64,000 nucleotides of DNA from Christensenella timonensis (GCF_900087015.1 NZ_FLKP01000002.1:682001-746000), one strand, 5' to 3'; positions 34,597 through 43,127 are shown, counted from the stretch's first letter. A program made the numbers and translations. The notes: generated by a model from the sequence alone, not told the origin.

Positions 34597-35436
34597 ATGC
34601 GTAAGAAGTTAAAAGACTTGCCCTTTGGACTTTATGAAAAATCGGTATGCACTGCGTGGAGCTGGGAGGACAAGTTTGCGCTGGCGCGCGAAGCGGGATA
34701 CGATTATTTTGAGATCGCCATCGACGCGACGCCGGAGAAGTTAGACAGGCTGCAAAACAAAGAGGAGCAGCTGAAAATCCGCCGGGCTTCCGAGCAAAAA
34801 AATATGCCTCTTTATACCTTTGCCTTTACGGCAAACCGCTTTTATCCGCTGGGCAGCGAGGATGGGCAGGTGCGCAGCGAGGGCGTACGGCTGCTGAAAA
34901 GCGCGATGGATTTTGCGGCCTTTATCGGGGCGAGGGTGATCCAGTTCGCCAGCTATGACGAATACGAAAAACCGCGCAACATGATGACCGAGGGATATTT
35001 TGTGCAGTCCCTGGAGGAATGTGTGGAACACGCGGCGCGCCGGGGAACGGTGCTGGCGCTGGAGACGATGGACAGTGATTTTATGGATACCACGCAAAAG
35101 GCTATGCGCTATGTACGCATGTTTGACACGTGCTATCTGGGGCTGGACGTCGACCCGGGAAACATCGCCGCGATGGGTAATAACCCGGTGAGCGACATGG
35201 CGTTCGGCGCACGGCATATTGCGGAGGTCGAATGGAAGGACGTGGTGTACGGCGATGTGCGCAACACGTTTTTCGGCGAAGGGATCGTGGATTTTGACGC
35301 CTGTTTCAAGGCTTTGCACGACATTGGTTACCAGGGCTTTATGGCGGCGGAAATGTGGGCAAACGACGACCCGTCCACCCATCACAGGATATTTGAAGCG
35401 ATTTCATTTTTAAAGGACAAAATGAAGGATTATTGA
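34597..35436 (+). CDS. UlaE-like sugar phosphate 3-epimerase
   Basis: A 279-residue TIM-barrel protein. The start LPFGLYEKSVCTAWSWEDKFALAREAGYDYFEIAIDATPEKLDRL closely follows the L-xylulose-5-phosphate 3-epimerases UlaE/SgaU. Metal-ligand segments include EIAID, ALETMDSDF, LGLDVDPGNIAA and FMAAEMW. It interconverts ketopentose (or hexulose) phosphates at C3. It starts 9 bases after E2 and closes that operon. With the FGGY kinase it suggests an L-ketopentose phosphate intermediate, though no clear UlaF/AraD epimerase is present. Confidence 0.8.
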   Translation: MRKKLKDLPFGLYEKSVCTAWSWEDKFALAREAGYDYFEIAIDATPEKLDRLQNKEEQLKIRRASEQKNMPLYTFAFTANRFYPLGSEDGQVRSEGVRLLKSAMDFAAFIGARVIQFASYDEYEKPRNMMTEGYFVQSLEECVEHAARRGTVLALETMDSDFMDTTQKAMRYVRMFDTCYLGLDVDPGNIAAMGNNPVSDMAFGARHIAEVEWKDVVYGDVRNTFFGEGIVDFDACFKALHDIGYQGFMAAEMWANDDPSTHHRIFEAISFLKDKMKDY

Positions 35437-35447
35437 TCAAAACAGCA

Positions 35448-35487
35448 TAAAAAAACCGGCTTGCCGATCGGCAAGCCGGTTTTTTTC
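35448..35487. terminator. bidirectional intrinsic terminator
   Basis: ACCGGCTTGCC-GATC-GGCAAGCCGGT, an 11-bp perfect stem flanked by A and T tracts. It ends the E1/E2/epimerase operon from the left and the epimerase gene from the right. Confidence 0.92.
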
Positions 35488-35492
35488 TTTCT

Positions 35493-36473
35493 TTATTTAT
35501 CGTCGCTGAACAGTTTATCGGTACGGCCTTCATACGGCGCTTTGATGAGCAACGGTTTTAAGTATGCGGCGGTTTTTTCCACACCGTCCATACGGCTCAT
35601 CGTCACGTCTTCGTGTTCATAGCTCAAAACGCCTTGGTAACCGACCATCGAAAGCTCGGTGATAACGTCTTTCCAGTGCGTCTGCCCCCAGCCCGGGATG
35701 CGGAAACGGAACGAACGGTCGAGGCGCTTCATATCGCCCTGCATGAGCGCGCCTCCGAGAGGCATATTTTGTTTGACCATCTGCGCGTCTTTGGCGTGCA
35801 CGTGGTAGATACGTTCGCCTAAACGGTCGATCATCAGCTCTACACTGAGGCCCAGGTACATGACGTTTGCCGGGTCCAGGTTGTAGCCGAGCGCGGGATG
35901 GTAGTCAACAAGCTCAAGCGCGCGCAGAGCGGTCAGCGTATCGTATACGAAGCTGTTGGGATGGATCTCGATCGCGAAGCGTACGCCGTATTCCTGGAAC
36001 TTATCGAGGATGGGCGTAAAGCGCTCGGCGAACTGCTGCTCGTATTCTGCCCAGCCTTGTCCGTAGGGGAAGAAGAAGAAACGCCCCCAGTTCTCAACGC
36101 CGGGATAGCCGACGACGGTCGGCGCTTCGAGCGCATTTGCCGCCTGCGCCGTACGAATCAGGCTCTGTGTACCGTGCTTGATTTTTTCTTCCGCTGTTCC
36201 CTGATAAATGAAATCCGTATCCTTACCTGTAGGCCCCATGATGAGGAAGGAGTCGGAATGGTTGCTGAGTGCGCAGATATCCATGCCGTAGCCTGCGACC
36301 ATCTTTTTGATCTGCTGGGCGTTGTCACCTTTAAGGACATCCGCTGTTTCGAGCTGCCCGTTTCCTTCGTACGCAGGGATCTCAAGCGATTCGTAACCAT
36401 AGGGGGCGATCATCTTGATGACTTCCTCCAATGGCTTTTCTGTAAAGTTTGCCGTGAAAAATCCGAGTTTCAT
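35493..36473 (-). CDS. sugar phosphate isomerase/epimerase family protein
   Basis: A 326-residue xylose-isomerase-like TIM barrel. Segments carrying probable metal ligands are SLEIPAY, FAIEIHPNSFVYD, LGYNLDPANVMY, IYHVHAKDAQM and VLSYEHEDVTMS. It is longer than IolE/IolI-type enzymes, with an insert around GGALMQGDMKRLDRSFRFRIPGWG. It stands alone on the minus strand beside the catabolic island, with GGAGG before ATG. It probably isomerises or epimerises a free or phosphorylated sugar; the exact reaction is not readable. Confidence 0.85.
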   Translation of the reverse strand: MKLGFFTANFTEKPLEEVIKMIAPYGYESLEIPAYEGNGQLETADVLKGDNAQQIKKMVAGYGMDICALSNHSDSFLIMGPTGKDTDFIYQGTAEEKIKHGTQSLIRTAQAANALEAPTVVGYPGVENWGRFFFFPYGQGWAEYEQQFAERFTPILDKFQEYGVRFAIEIHPNSFVYDTLTALRALELVDYHPALGYNLDPANVMYLGLSVELMIDRLGERIYHVHAKDAQMVKQNMPLGGALMQGDMKRLDRSFRFRIPGWGQTHWKDVITELSMVGYQGVLSYEHEDVTMSRMDGVEKTAAYLKPLLIKAPYEGRTDKLFSDDK

Positions 36474-36485
36474 GTGTGTTCCTCC

Positions 36486-38102
36486 TTATTTGCGTTTGTT
36501 TTTTTTACTGGATTTGACCATAGATATCACGATACCGAGCACTATGATAATGGAGATGAGCAGGCCCGCGCCCAGCGCGAACGCACTCAAATTATAGATG
36601 TCCGGATCGCTGTTGCCGAAATTGGAATAACCGGCGCTGATGATGACGCCCGCCATCACGATACATACGGCGAGAAGTACGACTGCGAACGAAATGCGGT
36701 TGAACATACGTTCGATGTTTTGCTCCATACGCTCCAGGTGCTGCACTTTAAGCTCCATCGCATAATCGTTTTTGCGCAGCTTGTGCATGAATGTGACAAG
36801 CGAGGAAGGGATGCCTTTTAATACATCCGCCCAATCGAGCGCAAAGGTGCGCATTTCGTTTTTGAAATCATCTGTTTTGATATAGTCGGACAGTATGCCT
36901 TTGACGGTTTTTTCCGCGATGGCAAGGATACTGACATGCGGATCGAGCTGTTCCACAACGCCCTGCGCGGTACCGAGGCATTTGGCGACAAGCGTGAACT
37001 CGCGGGGTATTTTCATTTGATAGGTGCTGGCAAGCTGGAAAACGCTTGTGAAAACGCTGGCGATATTCACTTCGCCGAGCGGAACGTACAGGTATTCGTC
37101 CAGCAGGTTATCTAGGGAGCGCACAAAATCTTCCATATTGACGTCCGCATCTTCCGTATCCATCTCCGAGATGCTTTGCGCGATCTTTAAGGTGTTGCGC
37201 GTGGCAATGCCGAGGACGAGGTCGTTAAGCTGCCTGCGGAAACGGTTGTTGACCGTACCTACCATGCCGAGGTCGATAAATTCCACACACTTCTGGCCGA
37301 CGATGAATACATTGCCGGGATGGGGATCTGCATGGAACACGCCGTTTTCGAGGATCTGCTTGATCAGTGAATTGGTAAATTCGTAAGCGATCTTCGAGGT
37401 GTCGACACCGGCGGCGGTAAGGGCGGCGATGTCGTTGATCTTGATGCCCTCCACGAAATCCATAGTCAGCACCTTTTGCGTCGTATACACCCACTTGATT
37501 TTGGGAACGCAAATATTGGGCTGGGAGGCCACGCTTTCACGGAAGAAGTCGGTATTCTCGCCTTCCTTGGTAAAGTCGATCTCCTGCTGCATCACACGCC
37601 GGAATTCCGCGACCATACCCGTAAAATCGTAAAGCTGGCCGTATTTGGAATATTTATCCACCAGTTTTGCAAGCTTTTCCAGGATATCGAGGTCTGTTTC
37701 AATGCTTTGCCGGATCCCCGGGCGCTGTACCTTGACCGCGACCCTGGGCCCTGAAAGGAGCCGCGCAGCATATACCTGCGACATGGAGGCGGAAGCGACG
37801 GGCGTCGCATTGAACTCCGCAAAAAGATTTTCGATCGAATCCCCCAGCTCCGTTTCGATCACAGCTTTCGCGTCTGCAAACGAAAAAGGCGCAACGGAAT
37901 CCTGCAGTTTTTGCAGCTGCTTCGCCACGTTTTCCGTGACGATATCCGTGCGCGTGGAAAGGATCTGCCCCAGTTTTACAAACGTAGGGCCGAGTTCCTC
38001 GCACATTTTGCGGATACGCTCGCCTACGGAAGGCAGATTATGCTTTTGCTCACTTTCAAAAATCTTCTGCGGGTTTTTGCTGAGCGTCGATTTGACAAAC
38101 AA
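36486..38102 (-). CDS. AarF/ABC1/UbiB-family atypical kinase, start uncertain
   Basis: At least 538 residues. The family motif KLGQ (FVKLGQILSTRTD), the Ala-rich loop region PVASASMSQVYAARL, VAVKVQRPG, FHADPHPGNVFIVG and EFIDLGMVG mark the atypical kinase core; two hydrophobic C-terminal helices (about 480-530) anchor it in the membrane. Members aid quinone or lipid metabolism. The TTG at 38102 is the first recognised start, but family-like sequence (LKRYREILSAFNRNGLGF) continues upstream in frame to about 38156, and the open stretch to 38189 holds no ATG, GTG or TTG. A one-base error in the six-G run (38179-38184) would join it to a TTG at 38188. The gene follows the phasin-like gene. Confidence 0.88.
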   Translation of the reverse strand: MFVKSTLSKNPQKIFESEQKHNLPSVGERIRKMCEELGPTFVKLGQILSTRTDIVTENVAKQLQKLQDSVAPFSFADAKAVIETELGDSIENLFAEFNATPVASASMSQVYAARLLSGPRVAVKVQRPGIRQSIETDLDILEKLAKLVDKYSKYGQLYDFTGMVAEFRRVMQQEIDFTKEGENTDFFRESVASQPNICVPKIKWVYTTQKVLTMDFVEGIKINDIAALTAAGVDTSKIAYEFTNSLIKQILENGVFHADPHPGNVFIVGQKCVEFIDLGMVGTVNNRFRRQLNDLVLGIATRNTLKIAQSISEMDTEDADVNMEDFVRSLDNLLDEYLYVPLGEVNIASVFTSVFQLASTYQMKIPREFTLVAKCLGTAQGVVEQLDPHVSILAIAEKTVKGILSDYIKTDDFKNEMRTFALDWADVLKGIPSSLVTFMHKLRKNDYAMELKVQHLERMEQNIERMFNRISFAVVLLAVCIVMAGVIISAGYSNFGNSDPDIYNLSAFALGAGLLISIIIVLGIVISMVKSSKKNKRK

Positions 38103-38198
38103 AAACCCCAGCCCATTCCGGTTGAAAGCGGAAAGGATTTCCCTGTACCGCTTTAAATTCGTGGACGCGATGGCGCTTCCCCCCTCAAGTCAAGATGA

Positions 38199-38510
38199 CT
38201 ATTTTTCGTCTTTTTTCGCCGCGGCGATCTCTTCGCGGATGATCGCGCGAAGGTCGTCCTTGGTGATGCGCTGGTCGGCGGTGAGGCCGACGTCCTGCAG
38301 CGTATCATGTACCTCGCTGGTGATCATCTGCTTCAATTCTTTTCTCTGCACTTCACCCTTTTTGACGAGGTCGCTGGCAAAGCTCTGTGCGTCTTTTCTT
38401 TGCACTTCGCCCTTTTCCACCATTTTTTCTACCATTTCCTCGATTTTCTCACGGGAGTATGCAAAAAGACCCATTCCAAAATTGATGCCGTCTTCAATGA
38501 TATTTGACAT
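38199..38510 (-). CDS. phasin-like coiled-coil protein
   Basis: A 103-residue, highly charged, helical protein. It begins SNIIEDGINFGMGLFAYSREKIEEMVEKMVEKGEVQRKDAQSFA, with a near-repeat VEKGEVQRKDA / VKKGEVQRKEL (about residues 31-56), and ends in a Lys/Glu-rich tail. The pattern matches the small phasin-related proteins found next to AarF kinases in Firmicutes; it probably assists or scaffolds that membrane kinase. The SD is AAGGAGG. No storage-granule synthase is in the window. Confidence 0.7.
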   Translation of the reverse strand: MSNIIEDGINFGMGLFAYSREKIEEMVEKMVEKGEVQRKDAQSFASDLVKKGEVQRKELKQMITSEVHDTLQDVGLTADQRITKDDLRAIIREEIAAAKKDEK

Positions 38511-38696
38511 AAGAATATCCTCCTTTTTAATCCTTTAACCTTATTATAACGCATAATAAAAATAAGTAAACCGGGCAAAGGACATAAAAGTGGGAATAAC
38601 GTGCACAAAAAGGGTTTATAATGTATAAAGTTGGTTGCAGGGGAAACGGCTACGGATTATAATGTAAAATATCTCAAAAGAATAGGGGAAACGGCT

Positions 38697-39479
38697 ATGG
38701 TTGATTTGAGTAAGCTGCGGGATAAAAAAGGCTTTATATGCGATATGGACGGCGTGATCTATCATGGGAACAGGCTGCTTGAGGGCGTCAAAAGGTTTGT
38801 GGAGTGGCTCATTCGGGAAAACAAACGTTTTTTGTTCCTGACCAATGCGAGCGAGCGGTCGCCAAAGGAGCTGAAGCAGAAGCTGGAGCGTATGGGGCTT
38901 GATATCCCCGAGGAGAATTTTTATACGAGCGCGCTTGCCACAGCCAAATTCTTAAAAAAGCAGACGCAGAAAAACAGCGCCTACGTGATCGGCGAGGCGG
39001 GCCTCACGAACGCGCTTTATGAAGCGGGGATCTCTATCAACGACGTAGATCCGGAATATGTAGTCGTGGGGGAAACGCGCAACTTATCTTATGACAGCTA
39101 CGTGCGCGCGGTGCAGTTTGTACTGGCGGGCAGCAAGCTGATCGGGACGAACCCGGACATCAGCGCGCCAGGGGAAAGCGGTATCGTCCCTGCGTGCGGC
39201 GCGATGATCTCGCCCATCGAGGTGGCAACGGGAAAGAAAGCATATTTTGTGGGGAAACCGAACCCCCTGATGATGCGTACAGGCCTTAAGATGCTGGGGC
39301 TGCACGCGCAGGACGCGGTGATGGTAGGAGACCGGATGGATACGGACATCGTTGCGGGCGTGGAATCCGGCATGGAGACCGTGCTTGTCTTATCGGGCGT
39401 GAGCACGGAAAAGACACCCAATCATTTTCCGTACCGGCCGGGATACATTTTGAACGGGGTAGGGGACATCGCCCCGTAA
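38697..39479 (+). CDS. HAD-IIA family phosphatase (NagD-like)
   Basis: A 260-residue haloacid-dehalogenase hydrolase. The nucleophile motif is CDMDGVIYHG (about residues 13-22), the threonine motif FLTNASERSPKEL, the lysine region VGKPNPLMM, and the acidic motif VGDRMDTDIVAGVESG. It dephosphorylates sugar phosphates or nucleotides. ATG 38697 has AGGGG at good distance; an upstream ATG (38631) adds 22 residues that look non-coding. A 17-base sequence containing the SD (AGGGGAAACGGCTATGG) is duplicated 45 bases upstream. Confidence 0.9.
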   Translation: MVDLSKLRDKKGFICDMDGVIYHGNRLLEGVKRFVEWLIRENKRFLFLTNASERSPKELKQKLERMGLDIPEENFYTSALATAKFLKKQTQKNSAYVIGEAGLTNALYEAGISINDVDPEYVVVGETRNLSYDSYVRAVQFVLAGSKLIGTNPDISAPGESGIVPACGAMISPIEVATGKKAYFVGKPNPLMMRTGLKMLGLHAQDAVMVGDRMDTDIVAGVESGMETVLVLSGVSTEKTPNHFPYRPGYILNGVGDIAP

Positions 39480-39484
39480 GAAGC

Positions 39485-40948
39485 ATGAAGAAAAACGATT
39501 GGGGACAAATTCTGACAGCGATCGCGAGTGGTATTATTTGCGCGCTGTGCTTTGATATCACATGGCTTGCGCCGTTTTTATGGGTGCTTTTGGTTCCCTT
39601 TTTCGTTGTTTTACTCAAAGAAAAGAAGAAAAAGCGTGTGCTCGGCCTTACGGCCGCATTCTGTACCGCGCTTTTTTTATGTTATTACGCTGCTTTTTTT
39701 ACACTGGATATCGCCGGACGGGTAGGCGGTATGGCGGGCGTCTACCTGACGCTCGGATGGCTGGGGGCTTCCGCTTTGCAAGGAGCGATCCTTACAGCTG
39801 CGCTCTTTGCGGGAGTGGCCGCGCCATGCCCGGCGCAGCTGCGTGCGCCGCTGCTGGGGATACTCTGGGCGGGGGCGGAATGGCTGTTTGGCACAGGCGC
39901 ATTGGGCTTGCCGTGCGTGCGGCTGGGCGTGACGCAGTGGCAGTTTTTGCCCGTGGTGCAAAGCGCGCAGCTGGGCGGGATATTGCTGGTAAGCGCGCTG
40001 ATGGTCGCGGTGAACGTGTTATTGGCGCAGGGGATTTTGGCGCGCAGGGAAAACAAATTAAAAACGGGATGGTACTTTATTGCCGCGGTGGCGGTGTTTC
40101 TGGTCAATTTTGTATTTGGCATGGTGCGCATCGCTCAACCGCTGCCGGTACCCGATGTGAGTGTGGCGGCGGTGCAGTACAATGTTTCCTTTGCGAAGAA
40201 CGGGGGACAGGGCCGCTTTGAAAAGGCGATCGGCATGGCGCATGAAGCGGCGGGCGAAAAGCCTGATATCATCCTGCTGCCGGAAAATTCCGTCTATGGC
40301 TCGTTTATGGAGGATGCGGCGCTTAGGAAAGCGTGTGCGGACATCACGCGCGAGTCGGACGGATATTTGTTTTTGGGCGTATACGGTATACACGGCTACG
40401 AGCTGCGTAATTCTGTTTTTATGGTGACGCCGGAAGGCAATGTACCGGACGTATACCACAAACAAAGACTGGCGCCGTTTTTTGAAAATGGCTACGAGAG
40501 GCCGTTTGATTTTTCCGTGGGCGAAAGCCGCGGCGTGTTTGATACCGAATACGGTAAGGTGGGAACGATGGTCTGCTTTGAAAGCCTGTTTTCGGATGTT
40601 GCCGTGGATACGACGGCCAAAGGCGCGCAGCTTTTGTGCGTATTTACCAATGATTCATGGTTTACGGGCGACGTGCCCTTAAACCGCCATTTTGCGCAGT
40701 CTGCCGTGCGCGCGGTGGAAACGGGGCGGTATGTTGTGCAGGCGGGCAACACGGGCGTAAGCGCTATCGTTACCCCGCAGGGGAATGCGACGCAAAGGCT
40801 GCCCGTGGATACGGACGGGATACTCCTGGGCAAAATATCTTTTTTGGACGAAGCGGCGCCCTACGTTTGGGCGGGCGACTGGTGGATCGCTGCCGGGGGC
40901 GCATTGGTCGCGCTTTTGTGGTGGATGCGGCGTAAAAAGAGGATTTGA
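39485..40948 (+). CDS. lnt: apolipoprotein N-acyltransferase
   Basis: A 487-residue membrane enzyme with about six N-terminal membrane segments followed by a nitrilase-like domain and a C-terminal membrane helix (WWIAAGGALVALLWW). The catalytic triad is visible: Glu in ILLPENSVYGSF, Lys in VYHKQRLAPFFENGYERPF, Cys in GTMVCFESLFSD. It adds a third acyl chain to the N-terminal cysteine of lipoproteins, several of which are encoded in this window. Rare in classical low-GC Gram-positives, so worth noting. It starts 5 bases after the HAD gene with only a weak SD. Confidence 0.9.
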   Translation: MKKNDWGQILTAIASGIICALCFDITWLAPFLWVLLVPFFVVLLKEKKKKRVLGLTAAFCTALFLCYYAAFFTLDIAGRVGGMAGVYLTLGWLGASALQGAILTAALFAGVAAPCPAQLRAPLLGILWAGAEWLFGTGALGLPCVRLGVTQWQFLPVVQSAQLGGILLVSALMVAVNVLLAQGILARRENKLKTGWYFIAAVAVFLVNFVFGMVRIAQPLPVPDVSVAAVQYNVSFAKNGGQGRFEKAIGMAHEAAGEKPDIILLPENSVYGSFMEDAALRKACADITRESDGYLFLGVYGIHGYELRNSVFMVTPEGNVPDVYHKQRLAPFFENGYERPFDFSVGESRGVFDTEYGKVGTMVCFESLFSDVAVDTTAKGAQLLCVFTNDSWFTGDVPLNRHFAQSAVRAVETGRYVVQAGNTGVSAIVTPQGNATQRLPVDTDGILLGKISFLDEAAPYVWAGDWWIAAGGALVALLWWMRRKKRI

Positions 40949-41002
40949 AAACAGGCGTGTTTTGGCATATAATAAACGTACGAACGCGATGAAAGGAAAG
41001 AC

Positions 41003-41725
41003 ATGGAAGATTTTGTGATGCTGACCGCGAACGCGGGCGTGCTGATCTCGTACCACGGGAAAAAAATACTGGTGGATGCGATGCACGACAGGTATACAAC
41101 GCTTTTTTCCAGCGTGCCTTCGGATATGCTGACGCAGATCGCGGAGGGTGAGGACGAATTTAAAAAAATCGACCTGATGCTTTACACACACGACCATCCG
41201 GACCATTACAGTGAGCGGTGGACGCGGCGTTTTTTGAAAAACCACCCGGATACTGAGTTTGTATCGCCGATCGCGGATTTTGCGGACAGGAGGAATGTGC
41301 ATGTGCTGGACGCGGAAGAGGAAACGCTTCTTTTGTCCGGCGTGTTTTTACACTGCTGCCGCCTGACGCACGACGGGCCGGAATATGCGGGCATCCCGAA
41401 TTATGGTTTTGTGCTGGAGATCGACGGATACCGCATCGCCCTGTTTGGCGATGCGACCTTTGACAAGGCGGCGATCCGCAATATGCTGGGGGAAAAGCCG
41501 GTCGATCTGGCATTGATGAATTTTCCGTATGTCACGCTGCACCGCGGCAGGGAAATCGTGACGGAGGCGATCAGGCCAAAGCGCATGATCGTGTTCCATT
41601 TGCCGTTTGAGGAAAAAGACAACAGTGACTTTATCCGTTCTACGAAAAATTCGCTGCGCAGGAATGCCATGCTTCCGCGTGCGGATATGCTTTTTGCAGA
41701 ACGGCAGAAGATAGAAATTGATTAA
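41003..41725 (+). CDS. metallo-beta-lactamase-fold hydrolase (UlaG-like)
   Basis: A 240-residue MBL-fold protein. The start LTANAGVLISYHGKKILVDAM is followed by the metal-binding YTHDHPDHYSERW (HxHxDH) near residue 57, RLTHDGPEYAG and FGDATFD, with the last ligand perhaps in IVFHLPFEE. It resembles the UlaG/YycJ-type hydrolases acting on cyclic or phosphoester substrates. The role is unknown. SD AAAGGAAAG. Confidence 0.82.
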   Translation: MEDFVMLTANAGVLISYHGKKILVDAMHDRYTTLFSSVPSDMLTQIAEGEDEFKKIDLMLYTHDHPDHYSERWTRRFLKNHPDTEFVSPIADFADRRNVHVLDAEEETLLLSGVFLHCCRLTHDGPEYAGIPNYGFVLEIDGYRIALFGDATFDKAAIRNMLGEKPVDLALMNFPYVTLHRGREIVTEAIRPKRMIVFHLPFEEKDNSDFIRSTKNSLRRNAMLPRADMLFAERQKIEID

Positions 41726-41752
41726 AACAGGGAAAAACGAGGTATCTATAGT

Positions 41753-42067
41753 ATGATAGAATCCAGATGCGGAAGAATTTGTGCGGACTGCGGGTATTTT
41801 GACAAGTGCGGCGGATGTGTGGGCAGGGATAAGCCTGTCTGGGCGGCGCGCTGCCCGGTCAAAAGCTGTTGTGAGGAAAAGAAGCTCAAGCACTGTGGGC
41901 AGTGTGAGGTCTTCCCCTGCAGGAAGCTCGTGAAGTTTGCCAAAGACAAGGATTACGGAGACGGCGGGCTGCGGCTTGACCAGTGCCGTGAGTGGAAAAA
42001 CACGAACGAGCAGGAAGAAGTGAAGGTTGTTAAAGATGAGGACGAAACTAAACGAAGTGATGCGTGA
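41753..42067 (+). CDS. DUF3795 cysteine-rich protein
   Basis: A 104-residue protein with twelve cysteines in the DUF3795 pattern: CGRICADCGYFDKCGGCVG, RCPVKSCCEEKKLKHCGQCEVFPC, then LDQCREW. The clusters suggest binding of zinc or an iron-sulfur centre; no function is established. Its end overlaps the nitroreductase gene by 32 bases in another frame, suggesting coupled expression. Confidence 0.85.
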   Translation: MIESRCGRICADCGYFDKCGGCVGRDKPVWAARCPVKSCCEEKKLKHCGQCEVFPCRKLVKFAKDKDYGDGGLRLDQCREWKNTNEQEEVKVVKDEDETKRSDA

Positions 42068-42632
42068 CCGCCGTTCGATCCGTGTTTTAGAGCGGGACGA
42101 GAGGATCACGAAGAAAAAAGTGGAAGAGATGCTGCGATTGGCGCTTTATGCGCCCAACGCATTCAATATGCAAAGTTCAAGGGCCGTCGTGCTCTTAGGC
42201 CATGAGCATGAAAAGTTTTGGGATATCACCAAGGAGATCCTGCGCAGGGTCACGCCTGTAAGCGCCTTTGCGCGTACCGAGCATAAGATGGACGGGTTTC
42301 GCGGCGGGAACGGTACGATCCTCTTTTTTGAAGATACGGAGGTCGTAGACCGGTATAAAAAGGATTTTGCGCTTTATGCGGACAAATTCGGACAGTTTTC
42401 ACAGCATAACAACGCGATCCTGCAGTATGCATTGTGGCTTGTGTTTGAAGAAGAGGATATCGCCGCATCCCTGCAGCACTATAATCCGCTGGTGGATGAG
42501 GCGGTATGTGAGGAATGGAACGTCCCGAAAACCTGGGAGCTGGTGGCGCAGATGCCGTTCGGTAAAGCGGCGGAGCGGCCGGAGATACGGGAATTCAAGC
42601 CGTTTGAGGATATTGTGAAGATATACGGGTAA
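42036..42632 (+). CDS. nitroreductase family protein
   Basis: A 198-residue FMN-dependent oxidoreductase. The N-terminal flavin-binding segment is RDRRSIRVLERDERITKKKVEEMLRLALYAPNAFNMQSSRAVVL; the dimer core includes HNNAILQYALWLVFEEEDIAASLQHYNPLVDE, and the C-terminus ELVAQMPFGKAAERPEIREF is typical. It uses NAD(P)H to reduce a nitro, quinone or similar group. ATG 42036 is preferred to a TTG at 42027. A terminator follows directly. Confidence 0.88.
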   Translation: MRTKLNEVMRDRRSIRVLERDERITKKKVEEMLRLALYAPNAFNMQSSRAVVLLGHEHEKFWDITKEILRRVTPVSAFARTEHKMDGFRGGNGTILFFEDTEVVDRYKKDFALYADKFGQFSQHNNAILQYALWLVFEEEDIAASLQHYNPLVDEAVCEEWNVPKTWELVAQMPFGKAAERPEIREFKPFEDIVKIYG

Positions 42633-42639
42633 AGAAACG

Positions 42640-42674
42640 AAAAGCCTCGCATTAGGAGCGAGGCTTTTGTTTTG
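42640..42674 (+). terminator. intrinsic terminator after the nitroreductase gene
   Basis: AAAAGCCTCGC-N7-GCGAGGCTTTT, an 11-bp stem, then GTTTTG. Confidence 0.85.
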
Positions 42675-42974
42675 TGATTATATAATTGCTTGTCTGTCAT
42701 ATCCGCCGATAGGCATTTGCCCTTTAAAAGAAAACTTCCATATATGTATCATCATTGGCGCTTTTCCAGAAGCCCTCTTTTTCATTGCGCAAAGCTTCGG
42801 CGGATGGACAGTATTTTCACCAAGATTGATTTTTATTCTTGCTAACTAGTTGGTAGAGACAGAAGAACGATCATTGTTTTACATAGGCAATTTCTCCTTT
42901 CGCTTAACTTGTTTTCATTATAAAGAGACAATGTGAACGGAGGATGAACCGGAGCGGAAAAAAACCTGAAGACT

Positions 42975-42994
42975 TTCTTAAGATATCTTAAGAA
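42975..42994. repeat. 20-base perfect palindrome
   Basis: TTCTTAAGATATCTTAAGAA is fully self-complementary. Because CTTAAG is itself a palindrome it also reads as two direct CTTAAGA repeats ten bases apart, the layout used by OmpR-type response regulators. Confidence 0.5.
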
Positions 42995-43002
42995 TTAAAA
43001 AA

Positions 43003-43036
43003 CGGAAAAAAGAAACATCCGCCCATCGGGCGGATG
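43003..43036 (-). terminator. intrinsic terminator (minus strand)
   Basis: On the minus strand CATCCGCCC-GAT-GGGCGGATG is followed by TTTCTTTTTT. It can end both the htrA transcript and the possible small RNA starting near 43127. Confidence 0.85.
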
Positions 43037-43127
43037 CTCCTTAGATGATATATATTAATTGTAGGTTCTGTTTGGGTGGGGTTATGTTTCAACTCTTCCT
43101 TCATACCATAGGCACGCCCTCCTCGTT
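43003..43127 (-). ncRNA. candidate small RNA of about 125 nt
   Basis: On the minus strand TTCACA (43158-43163), an 18-base spacer and TATAAT (43134-43139) form a promoter that starts near 43127 and is closed by the terminator at 43003-43036. The stretch has a GAGGAGG followed by ATG-GTA-stop, so no sensible peptide is evident. Support is from signals only. Confidence 0.35.

Noticed and set aside
42667-42849. A 60-codon plus-strand open frame rich in hydrophobic residues
   Set aside because: It begins with TTG inside the nitroreductase terminator and lacks an SD; no family resemblance.
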